64,000 nt of DNA from Linnemannia schmuckeri. Taxonomy: Eukaryota; Mortierellomycota; Mortierellomycetes; Mortierellales; Mortierellaceae. The stretch is from positions 3,224,001 to 3,288,000 of the forward strand of contig JANATG010000001.1 in the NCBI GenBank assembly GCA_029449235.1. The letters run 5' to 3'. Every line of letters starts with the position of its first letter. Position 1 is the stretch's first letter. A model generated the notes under the pieces. It was not told the origin of the DNA. It ran no database searches and worked only from the letters and a program-made list of their open reading frames with translations. Position numbers and translations under genes: made by a program. Of the stretch, positions 53,222 through 64,000 are shown piece by piece.

Positions 53222-56200
53222 TCAGTCCACGGTAACGGAGCGCTCCATATCACGGGCAAGGGTCTGAGGGTAATGGTGTGTGCCCTGGCTGACGCGACTC
53301 AGACGTCCGCCAGCTCGGGAGGGGGTATTGGGGATACTTCTTGCCGCTCCGCCGGAAGGAGTGCCGTGACCCTGGAGAGGAACTTTTCCAGAGCCATAGG
53401 GACTCTGAACCATCATTGGGCTTGCGGAATAATGATGCGACATGCCAAAGTAGCCAGGAGAACCGGGAGTGGGCAACTGGCCAACGCTCATGGTTCCAAA
53501 AGCAGGGCTCTGGGTCAACTGAGACTGGTCAAGTCCTAGCATCTCTTTCTTGCGAGCGCTGGCCGAGGTGCTGTGGTGTGGATAAACTCCAAATGACCGC
53601 CGACGGAGATGACTAGGTCTGAGCAAGGTCCCACTTGCAGTCATGGGGGACGAAGACGCAAACAGATGTGCGTGCTGCTGTTGTTGTTGAGAGACCGCAG
53701 GAATCAATACCGCAGTACCATCAGACCGGCCGCGGGTGTGCATCACAGGTCGAGACCAAGACGCCGACATGCTTGGAGTAGGTTGCGGGATACTGAGTTT
53801 GCGACGACTGGTGCGACGTTCCGGAGCTGGATGATCGTCACTACTGCGTTGACCAATAGCGCCCGTCGATGTCTCCATAGTCTCATGGCGTAGACCACTG
53901 GTTCCTCCTCCATTCCGACTGCCACGAGAGCTACCACTACCACTGCTGTGGCTGGTATGGCTACCCTTATCACTGCCCCGGCTCATCAATACCTTGGTGC
54001 GGAGTGCAATCGGTGCAACCGCGGCAGCAACAGTAGTCGCTGCAAGGCCTCGCGGGGACATGAGCTTCCTCTGCGAAACTTCATTGACTTCATCCCTCCA
54101 GTTCTGAACCGCTGACCGCTTATCAGAAGATCCCTCATACTCAACAACTACAACTTCCTCCTCACCTTCTTCAGCAGCTGTCTGTCGACGCAAAGAAGAA
54201 GTGCTGGACTTTATCTTGGTAGACGTGGTTGCGTCTGAGCTTCGCAGCTTCGTCTGCTGCTCCTTGGGAGAAGGCGACGACATTGAGCGTCCAGACTGAG
54301 ATTTCAACAGACGAGAAGGTGGCATCGCAGGGGTGGTGAAGCGAGAGAGTGGCGACTTGGGACCAACTTGCCGCAACTGCTGGTGGCGTCCCAACTGTTG
54401 GCGGTGACCGTTCATGCTCCCACTGTCAAGACTGCTCTGACGTTTGCTGTTATCCGTAATATCCTCAGGGTCTCGCTCATTGGCATCAAATTCATCATCT
54501 TCATCACCATTGCGCAATGACTCCTGGTTCAACTGCTCTAACTGGGCACGCTGCTCAACCCACTCGCTTCTGTACTGCTGTTGATGGTGTTGTTGGTAGT
54601 AGTCATCCTCGTAGCCATACCCTTGTTCATCCTCATACTCAAAATCTTCCTCATCATCCTCACGTCGGTCATGGGCCAAATAATTCCGGCCATAGTTGTC
54701 CAAGAGATCACCCAGAACTATGGGAGCCCGTTCTCGCTCCTTGACCTGGATTGCACCGCCGTCAAACCACTCCAAACGCTTGCACGACTTGAGGATCGCC
54801 GATCGGTAGACCGAACGCTTGACGTACATGGAATCCGGGAGAGCTCGTCGGAATCCAACATCGCGTCGGCGCCAGTCCAGCTCAGTCTCCAAGTTTTGGT
54901 TGGTTCGGTAAGTGTCCTGGTACTTGGACCCTTGGCGAATCGACATCGCTGGATACATGTTGGACGTCAATGGGTTGTGCCTAATATTTCACAAGAAAAC
55001 GTGTTAATAATGTGATAAAATAAAGAAAAAAGCGCAATTCCAAGCTTATTGCACTCAAGCTCACCGAAGATCGAGTGTGACCAAAGAGCGCATGCGCTTG
55101 ACAAGGGACAAAACGTCGCTGAAGCTCTTGAGACTGTTGCCCACAAAGATCAACCGTCGAAGTCGGTGCAGACCATCCAGCGCAGCAAGCGAGTCCAGTC
55201 CGTTATAGCTCAAGTTCAAGCCTCGCAGATTGGGGAACAGGGTTGCAAAGTCAATCGGCAACTCGGATAGGCAGCCAGCACAGATCTCCAAGTACTCAAG
55301 ACGATAAAAGCCCATCTCAAAGTCCAGGGCGTGGATAGGGTTGCCAGACAAGTAGAGCTTTCGACTATTGATAAACTCTGTCATGTCAATGGCAATACCC
55401 TCGCCTTCCTGATCGCGAGCCGAAAAGTTCTCGAGACGGGTCAACGTCTGACAATTCTCGAGCGATTGAAGACGGTTGTCGTCCAGGTAAAGGGTACGAA
55501 GGCCTGGGAACGAGTCGGCGTTGAAGGTGAGCAGTTTGTTTTCAGATAGTCGAAGGATCCGGAGACGACGGAGAGGCTGCACCAGACTGATATTCTCGAT
55601 GCAGTTGTGGGCAAGGTTGGCATGGATGAGACCAGAAAGCGACTCCAGGTTCTCGAGCTGCTCAATCTTGTTATGCGACGCGTTCAGGAACTCGAGTCGC
55701 TGCAACTTGCTCCATCGAAAATCCAGGCTGGTCAGAGCGTTGTGCGAGACATCCAAACGAATCAGACCATCCATCTGCTGCAATGCTGAGACACTCTTGA
55801 TGTTGTTGCCCTCAGCAATCAACTCACGCAAGTGAACAAGGCTCGACAGTCCTGTCAGGTCCTCGATGGAGTTGTGAGAAATATCCAGATACTGCAGGTT
55901 GGCCAGATGGCTGAAGTTGGTCAGGTCGCTTAACAGGTTGGATCGTACCTGCAGGGTCTTAACAGACTTGGGAACACCTGTCAAGTAGGGCACCTGATTC
56001 TCGTTCAAGATCAAGACCTCCAAATTGGGAACCAGGTGATTCAGACGAATGGTGCTCTCGACCTCGCGCTTGGCCAGATCCAATGACTTGACCTGATCCC
56101 ATTCATCCCAGGGATGGAGACCAGTGATGTAGCGGATGAGCTCGCCTTCGGCGTGGCTGAATGATGACTGCTCGGCCGTCATGCCTTGGTTGAGGTTGGG

Positions 56201-59200
56201 GTTGGACGAGGACCGCGAGAGACTGGTGTTGGGTCCATACCGAGAAGAGTCTGCGTTCGACACTGTGTCAATCTGGTTCTCCCACTTGAGCGAATGCTCG
56301 CCTCGACGCTTTGGCTTAGAAGGCAGTGAGACCGCTGACAAGAAATCTGAGCCGGCGCCTTCATCGTCCGTTTGAGGCTGTCTACTGGAACTGACCCTCC
56401 TTGATGTCGACCTGCTCTCCTTCGCATCGCCCATTGTCTCAAACGATGTGTCTAAAAATTACCGAAACGCACAAAATACATAGCGTTAACAATTAATTCA
56501 CTTAGCCACCATGTTGTCACATGTGGATAGCCTTTTAAATATTCATAAATGTTACCAAAGTTGAAGTTCTCCAGACTCTTGAAGGCGTTCTCCATGCCTC
56601 GGGAACCGGCAAGTGAGCCCAGGTCGTCCATGTCAAGATTGATGCTGGCCTCGTTGTCGCTGACATCCTCCTCATCAAGATCCTGTCCGTTGTTATTCAC
56701 GGGTGAAGTGGCGCTGGAGGGAGTAAACTTGACTTCCCGCTTCCTTCGGTCATTCAAAGGCTCGTCCAAGTCCGCTCCTTCGGCTTGCTCAGAAACTTGA
56801 TCAAGGCCAGAGCCTCCAACCAAAGATTCTTGAATCTTCTTTGAGGGCGGTGAAGGAGTGTTCTTGAACGATATCTCCGATCCCGATCTCAGTGCACTAT
56901 CCGTTGCGTTTGCCAGATCCTCCACGAATGAACTCGACTGCTTGCTCAAGCTTTTCTTGGCCAGAGCTGCAATCTGCTTGGTGCGAACAGGGTCGTTCTC
57001 GCTATCGATCCGTCGGTTGGTGGCGTTGGCGGATCCAGGTCGGACTGTCGAGAGAGCCATCCTCTCTTTGGGTCGTGGCGTCACATCGGTGTCCTCGGGG
57101 GTCATCATGCCAGTTACAGAGAGGAGTCCAGTGCTAGCATGGGACTTTGAGTTGACATTATCAGGCAAGATCTTGGTTATGTTCTTTTTGGGCGAGACAG
57201 CGTCCGTAGCAAAGAGCTCAGCGACGGCGCCGGTTTTAAGGGCCGAAAAAACATGGGCGAGCTCGTGCTTGTTGATTCCCTCGAGCTGGGCCTGGAATCC
57301 TGCAGAACCGAGAGTCGATCCTGAAAGACTGTCCCGATATACGCTGTCCCTTGAGGTTGTGCTGCCGCGATCGCCAATCTCTGTATCCTTGGAGCCCTAA
57401 GAGTTTATAAAAATCGATGCAGAGGAAAATAAATGAGCGCAGAAAAAGTGAGAGTTAGAATGACATTACATTTGGGTCACGACGATACATGCATATACAT
57501 CAAGAGTTGTAAAGTACATACCTGAGAGCGATGACGAGATCCATATGAGACTCGTGACGATCGAGACGAAGGGGGTATATTGGATGGGGTCCTGCTGGGG
57601 ACCAAGGCCGTTTTAATCGATAGCTGGTTCTTCTCAGCCTTGGGGGGAAGGCTTCGATCGTCGTTAGGGTCAATGGTCATGGCCGCCTTGATTATTGCCT
57701 GTCGCTTCTGTTTCAAAAATGCCTCCTGCGTACGCTTAAAAAGTAGACTGGCAGCCGAATCTGATGCCGGGCTGGGGCTATCCTCGGGACTGTCCTGAAG
57801 ATCTCTGGAAGGAGAAAGTGCCGCAATACTTTGTTTCGCCTTTTCGTACTTGGCCTGTCGTGAAGGTGTCCTGACAGCGCCGTTGTTGCTCGAGTCCTGG
57901 TCGTTATGGAGAGCGTCGTGAAGGTCGCCAAAAGAATCCTCTGCTGACTGTGGTTGAGCGGCGATTGAGCCATGATCCGCCAACTGCTCCTTTTGTGTAT
58001 GATCATCGAGCAAGTCGACAAAGATGTCATGAAGTTTGGAATCCCGCCATGGACGATTACCATTGTCGTTTTGGCTGATGGTGCGACCCGATACTGCAGA
58101 CTTTCGGATGTAGGTGCTGACAAAAGAGGTGCTGCTGTTGTGGTCGCCGTCGCTAGGGCCATCCTCTGCGTCCTGTGCAGCGCTTCGTCCTGAGCGCTGT
58201 GACTGTCTGGATGATCTTTCATTGGCTGCGATGGCTGTCTTCTCCTCTTTACCCATGTGGGCGTTACCATGGGCAGATGTGTTGTGTTTTTCATTATTGT
58301 TGTTGGTAGTAGTGTTGTTGAAGGGGTATGTGGTGTCATTATTTTTGGTGATATCTCTATCGCTTTGTTCGTTAATGTGGTTTGTAGTAGTGGGGGGGTC
58401 GTCGGTGTGGGGTTCCCTCGCTTGGTCGCCGTCAATGCTGCTGTCCAGATCCCAACTGCCGTCCATGACATCTGGCGGGGTCTCGTCCGAAAGAAGCCTC
58501 ATTGGACCGAGGTTCATATGCTTGTCCGAGAGATGTGATTGCCGCCGCTCCCAACGTGCGGTCTGGCGGTCCGCATCGGCGTCTTCGGCGACTTTGATCC
58601 AGGTATCCTTTGTTTCCTGTGATGCCCACATGGTCTCTTGTTCCTGTTCCTGTTCTTGTTCATATTCTTGCCCGTATTGACCATAATCCTTTTCCGTTGT
58701 AACCACTATTATTTCAAGAAGTGGGATAGATGTGGTAATCGATTAGCGTGAAATTAGGGCACAAAAAATCTTGATGGGTATCAAATAGAAAACAGCCATG
58801 GATCGTGTCATCTTCAGGCGGTGTGTGGTGGATGGGGGGAGGAGGGGAGATGAGGGGTTTTGCCTCGAAAGATGCATATTGTTTGCAGAGTAAGAGGGGA
58901 TATGGGAAGGACGCACAGGGAGCGGACAAAATGGACCATTGAAATAAAATGAAGTAATGTTGAAGCGCACAAGAATAGGGGTGATCCATATGTTGGATGG
59001 CGTGGGTATGACAGTGGCAGCAATTGTCTGCTTTTCCATGTGCTATTTTTTTCTTTTATTATGTGGTGCAGATGGGCCATGATAGTACACCAGACGCGGA
59101 TATATGGTGCAAAAAGTGTGCAAGCGGCATTGAGGAACATGGAAGTTAGAATGGACCACGCATACAGAAAATGGAGAATTAACTGACCTTGTCCACGAGC

Positions 59201-59395
59201 ATATCGAACCTCGCCAAGCTTCTGCTGTTGCTGAAGCAATTGAAGCTGCTGCTGTCGCTGTTCTTTCGATGATGAGAGGGACGACACGGTCAAGGTTGGT
59301 GACACTGCAAGGGGTGACGACCGTTTGATGGGCGTCACTTGTTTTTGATGTCTGGTAGTGGTGACCGAGGGCGTAGGCAGAGCTGTCCGGAGCAT
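53222..59395 (-). CDS. cdc11: SIN/MEN scaffold protein Cdc11/Nud1-like, leucine-rich repeats
   Basis: Five exons (59395-59188, 58705-57522, 57396-56556, 56451-55065, 54980-53222) encode about 1,792 residues. Cdc11 (fission yeast) and Nud1 (budding yeast) anchor the septation-initiation/mitotic-exit kinase cascade at the spindle pole body; centriolin is the animal relative. The N-terminal half is low-complexity: a Gln-rich exon 1, EQEQEQ repeats, then TWIKVAEDADADRQTARWER, a segment typical of this family. An LRR array occupies about 820-1180 (LEVLILNENQVPYLTGVP, LQYLDISHNSIEDLTGLS, LRGLNLSYNGLDSLAALD), capped by LVTLDLRHNPLT and PDSMYVKRSVYRSAILKSCKRLEWFDG. The C-terminal tail is Ser/Arg-rich with an acidic EDDEEDFEYEDEQ block. 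The exon 1 start is the only ATG found; length exceeds yeast Nud1 (851) and Cdc11 (about 1,045). Confidence 0.88.
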
Positions 59396-59696
59396 GATTG
59401 GGCGATATATGTCGGTCGATTCGTTTCCTTGCGGGCGAACGGGGTGATTTTGTCGTTCAGGGACGAGGGACTATCGCACAAGCTGCGCGCAGATTGCGAT
59501 CACAAGAAGAGAAGGGAGAAAGAGAAAAAGGACGCCGGACGAATCTAACAGTAAAGAATGAGGATGAAGTCAAAAGGACGACAGTGGTGTAAGAGGCGAG
59601 GTCAAATAAGAAAAGGGCTGAAGGGCAAGCAGGTAGGTAGTAGCAGGTGAGATAGTGCGGCGAAGTGGCAAAGAGGGTGAAAAAAAAAAATAAAAA

Positions 59697-59737
<41 letters not shown>

Positions 59738-62700
59738 GAGCAGTAGTGGCGGCAAAGCCAAGTGAGAACAGGTGAGCGGGAAAAGAGTGTATGAAAGGAG
59801 GGATAGGAAGGGAAGAAAAGAGAGTGAGGCGTAGTGGATTAGACTACCTGCAGGGCCTGCAGACAGTCGTTTGTGGTTTATTTGCTGGGCGAAGGAGTTG
59901 GGACGGAGCGATTGTTCTCTGGGATTGCAAGGGAAAAAGGTGAGTATGAGTGGGTTGTTGTTGTTTTGTTGTTGGTTGATGGTTGATGTTTGTTGGAGAT
60001 GGTGATGAGCGGTATGAGAGGTGGTTAGTGAGATAGAAAGCGAGGAGAGTGAAAAGGAAGAGAGATAACAAAAAAACAAGAAAAGGTTGCGCGGTGTGAC
60101 AAAAAAAAAAATAACAACAATTGGCGCACAACAAAAGCAACAATAGACGAGGAGCATTCACTCACAAACAAACAACAAAAGAACAACGAGTTATGTGAAC
60201 AAGGAGAAAACGGATGGATCGTTGTTTCGAGATGGGGGATGATGAGGCGGGTTGCCAGGGGAGGAGAGTGATGTGTTATTGTTGTAGTTCCTGGAACTGA
60301 GAATGAGGGAATGTGATGAATGGGGTTAGAGGATCGAGGAATAAGATTAAAAGTAAAGAATAACTGAATAAGTGAATGTAGGAGTGGAAGGGGGAACAGT
60401 CAAAAGGGAGGGAACGACGGATGGACGGAAAGACAGACGAGGAAAGAAGAAAGAGAAAGGAGAAAAAAAAAGTGGCAATATTAGATGGTATTGAGAGGGA
60501 TTGAGGATGGTTCGTGAGGTTATTTAAAGTGAGTCTTGGATGATGTGTGAGGTAAGTGAGAGATGGCCCTGGCTTGTGAAAGTAGCGTGCTATGAGGGAT
60601 AAAAAAGGGGTCGAACAAGAAGACGAAGAACAAATGGGGATAGGACTAAAAAGAGAAGCATGCACAATTGCACAATGATACACTTCATCAAAAGCCAAAG
60701 AATAGAACAGATAGGCAGGTCCCAGACTCAAGCAGCAGCATTAGCCTTCAATAAGTTAAGATGACAATGCTGGTGATGCCGGGAATGAAGCTGTCGGCTA
60801 CATGAGGGTACCTCCGGTGTAGTCGGAGAGTATTACGATAGAGAGCTCTTTACCTTGTGCAGAATAAGTTGGTGTGGCGCGGCCTTGATTATTTCAGTCT
60901 TTGGCTTGGCTTTTTCTTTTTAGTTGTTCAGTGCGTGCACACTTTCCGATCCAATCTGGACAAGAGTAGTCAGAGAGAGAAAGAGAAAGAGAGAGAAAGG
61001 AAGGGCCACTTTGAAGAGTGGGGGCAGGAGTGGAATCAAATCTGAAAGGAGGAGGAGAATATGAGATGGAGCGTCGGAAGGGAATGAATTGAAGAGGAAG
61101 AAGGGAAAGATAGAAGAAGACTGCCTAGAGAGGGTAAGAAGGGGGAAGAGGAGGGGTAGAAGGCGGTGTGTGTGGGTTCGTGTCAATTGTTGTTGGTTCG
61201 TGTGCCTGAGGAAGAGGTGAGGGTCGGATATGTTTCTTATGTTCCCAGCCAAATGATGGAAACAAAGGGAATCCGCGGGTCTGTTTCGGCTTTCTGGTAG
61301 GCTGGCTGCTTCCTTCGGTCCCTGACTAGCAAACCGGTCTCTGTTCAATAGTCGATCCTGCTGTGGTCGTATGTCGTTAAAATGTTCACTGTGGTTCGAA
61401 CTATCCAATTTTATCGTCTGTCTCTCGTTGTCGTCTTTTTTTTTCTTGGTGTGTATGTCAGTTGAGGTAAGGGGGACAGCTTCAGAGGACAAAGCGTTGT
61501 GATAGAGAGATAAATGAAAAAGTGGAAGAAAAGAACCTGACTGTAGCCAAGTGAATGGACAATGCAGAGATGACAAAGTGGTGAGAGGAACGTGTGCAAT
61601 GACAAGGAGAGAATGAGTGACTTGTCGAGGAGTAGTGAGAGTGAAGAGTTACGAGGAAGATTGGGATGGGCAGGGGACAGGGGGCAGAGGACAGAAACAA
61701 AGTGACAGGTAGGGAACCGAGAATGAGTCGGTGAACGAAAGAAAGAGGGGGGAAAAGAACAAAGAACAAAGCGAAAAAACGGAGCAGCAGTTCTAAAAAA
61801 GAAAAGAGAACAAACGACGCTCTTTTACTTACCATGGTCATGGTACTCTCCTTCTCCACTCGATCATAAAAAATAACCCAATCCTTATTTCGACGGCACA
61901 AGTGTGTGCGAGTTTGGTTATGCTCTTGCTGACTCTCGCTACTCTCTTCCCCTCCTATTTTCCCATTGATCCTCGCTCATATTTCTTTTTTGTTCTTTTG
62001 CTCTAGTCCGTGGCCGAACAAACGGACACGTCGACGGAGTACGGTATATCCAATCAACATTCAATCGACTTTGGGTCGTTCACTTCTTGGTTTTCTTTAC
62101 TATTACGCCCTGAGGCTTCAAGGGCCGACTGGCAAAAAGGATGCATAATTGGATCGATTTAGATGGGCCACAAGTTGAACCACAATGCGCCTGTCAGTCA
62201 TGTTATTTTCTTGTTTTGCGTTTTGGGCAAAAGAGTACCAGCCCAACAGACAAAGCATTGGTCATTTAGCGATGTATGAGAGCTGTGAGCACCAAATCGC
62301 AAATTTCATCGTGCCTCCATCTGACTTTCTCAGTACCCTTCGCCTCGGACAAATTATACTAGTGAACCGGCGTTTCAAGTGTAGCTTCTCAACCCCCTTC
62401 AACCCTCCTTTTCTCCTTCCCCTCCTCTCTTTTTTTGCTCCTGTTCTTTCTTAAAACCCTTTTGTTCGGAACTATGATCGGGAAATAAACATTTTCTCGA
62501 CAGGGGGGTACAAGTTCAAAGAAATCCGTTTTGGATGTTACTTTTACCCACTCCTTTCCTTGGCGTAACTACAGATAGTTAACCAGCTAGTAAAGCACAT
62601 ATTGTGCACGCTGGGCACGATGTTTGACATAGAGTGGCCTTTGCTTGCTTGTTGTGCGACCAAAGAATCCCTATTGCCAATAACTACGCAGACAAGTCGT

Positions 62701-64000
62701 GCTCTTTGGCCTGCTTATCGCCCCAACAGAGACACGTACAAGCCTTTGCCTTGCCATGTATGCCCATCTCAGCAACAACAGGGCGTTATTAGAAACCATA
62801 CACATCATTACTGGTCGACACTTCATCAAAACACTCTCTCACGCATACGTACGTATACACGGACATGTTCAGCGTCGTGTGATCGACCCTATTTTTTTGT
62901 ATCGGATGGACTGAAAAAGTAGAACGTCCTTCATACTGCACTCATGTATTGTAAATTCAAGGCAAAAGGGCATCATCAATAAAGCACCATCTTACATCCT
63001 TGCCTACCCCTGCCTCTACTTTATTGAAGGGATTCGATGCTCTGTGGCCTACCTCAATAAAAAATATGGTCACTCACATCAACTCTGTTGATCTCAATAC
63101 GAAGAGAAGGGAGAATGTATATTTTTTTTTACAAGTAGGGGTAGCTTCATTGTTCCGGTGATCTTTCATTTGGAGGAAGAATGAGCCTCTACTTCTCTAC
63201 CTTAGCCACTTGATTGCGTTTGTGAAGGATATACCAACAAAACAAGATTAGACAATATGGCTAACAAGCACTTTCCAATAAATGGGGTGCAGTAGCGATT
63301 TCACTCTACTCGCTGGATTAGGTATACTAAGATGGCTAGCGAGGAGCCGTCCTGGATGTGTAAGAGAGCGATGAACATATGATCGGATGTGTAGCACGCA
63401 TGGGCCACGATTAATGATCAGTATTTGAGACTAACAAAGTAACAACCGATGGTACCTGGATATCGACGATTGGTGTTATGATATCATGATCAATAATCAG
63501 CTCTCCACATTCACTTGGATGTGCCCTTGCTGTCAATATTATTTTTCGTTATTTGGGTACACTAAGAACATGGCCTAATTCTGTTCATAGCCAGCAGCTT
63601 CGTAGGCCATGATACTTTGCCGATCTTTCGATTGCCCTGAAGTCGAGTTGGAGAATGATGATAAGAACAGTCTGTAAGATGGGCTTTTTAGCCTGGCGAA
63701 TTTCACGCGACTTTTGTTAATTGGTAGGTTGGACAAATGCTTAAGGGGAAGCGATAGTTCGAGGACGCGCAACGCTCGTTACGTGTCTCGAAATGACAGT
63801 CCTTCCAACTTCATAGAAACGAAGGATGACCTCCACTTATTACATTCACACGTCTTTCAAAAACTCATCAACACAAGAAACGCCTTCACAATGGTATGGC
63901 AACTCAGGAACCAGGACAGCTTAGAATGACCTGGAATACAGCTATCTCATTGTAAACAAGCGTTACTAACCAGCCATCTCATCCATGCGGACACGTTACA
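59396..64000. other. 4.6-kb right-end stretch without supported genes
   Basis: From about 59400 to 61850 the minus strand is strongly pyrimidine-rich, which may be the leader and promoter of the Cdc11/Nud1-like gene or an unannotated noncoding transcript. A TAA microsatellite lies at 59696-59735. From 61900 to 64000 small frames occur on both strands, none with family resemblance; a gene running off the right edge cannot be excluded. No tRNA A/B boxes or rRNA sequence were recognised. Confidence 0.45.
59696..59735 (+). repeat. (TAA)n trinucleotide microsatellite
   Basis: About a dozen TAA/AAT units following an A-rich run, upstream of the Cdc11/Nud1-like gene. Confidence 0.9.

Noticed and set aside
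61385..61405. GGTTCGAAC resembling a tRNA B box
   Set aside because: No A box at the right distance and no cloverleaf could be formed around it.
62600..62922. Overlapping plus-strand frames near the right end
   Set aside because: Two frames are equally plausible, neither has a recognised domain, and no intron structure supports them.

Overview
This window is nuclear DNA from a filamentous fungus. The evidence is many short GT-AG introns that interrupt conserved proteins, a fungal saccharopine dehydrogenase (alpha-aminoadipate lysine pathway), a SIN/MEN scaffold of the Cdc11/Nud1 type, a Vps17-like retromer sorting nexin and a fungal MRP21. A tyrosyl-tRNA synthetase carrying an animal-type EMAPII domain, together with the gene style (CT-rich leaders, strongly C-biased codons in highly expressed genes), points to an early-diverging lineage. 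Mortierellomycota is my best guess; that is inference, not proof.

Left housekeeping block (1-19.9 kb): the 3' end of a dysferlin-domain peroxin; CSL4/EXOSC1 (exosome, minus) divergent from VPS2/CHMP2 (ESCRT-III, plus); cytosolic TyrRS; a mitochondrial DEAD-box helicase (MSS116-like); VPS17; then three mitochondrial genes in a row: SSC1 (mtHsp70), MRP21 and a large PPR protein.

Accessory, partly decayed region (about 20-34 kb): a PIF1-type helicase fossil; an intact NiCoT nickel/cobalt permease; a broken minus-strand gene with a PD-(D/E)XK-like segment and a protein-kinase domain; a second and a third broken minus-strand gene of unknown function; and two intact small secreted cysteine-rich protein genes. 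These two share a duplicated promoter/leader and flanking repeat although their proteins are unrelated.

Middle (34.4-44.5 kb): an OPT-family transporter (minus), a 5.2-kb stretch without convincing genes that carries microsatellites and a diverged tandem repeat with a palindromic core, and a polyQ single-pass membrane protein (minus).

Right housekeeping block (46-59.4 kb): COX15, LYS1 and PEX14 (all plus), then a five-exon minus-strand Cdc11/Nud1-like LRR scaffold of about 1,792 residues. The last 4.6 kb hold no gene I can support.

Exon borders were read by hand from GT/AG sites, frame continuity and family resemblance. Each multi-exon model given sums to a whole number of codons. No similarity search was run.
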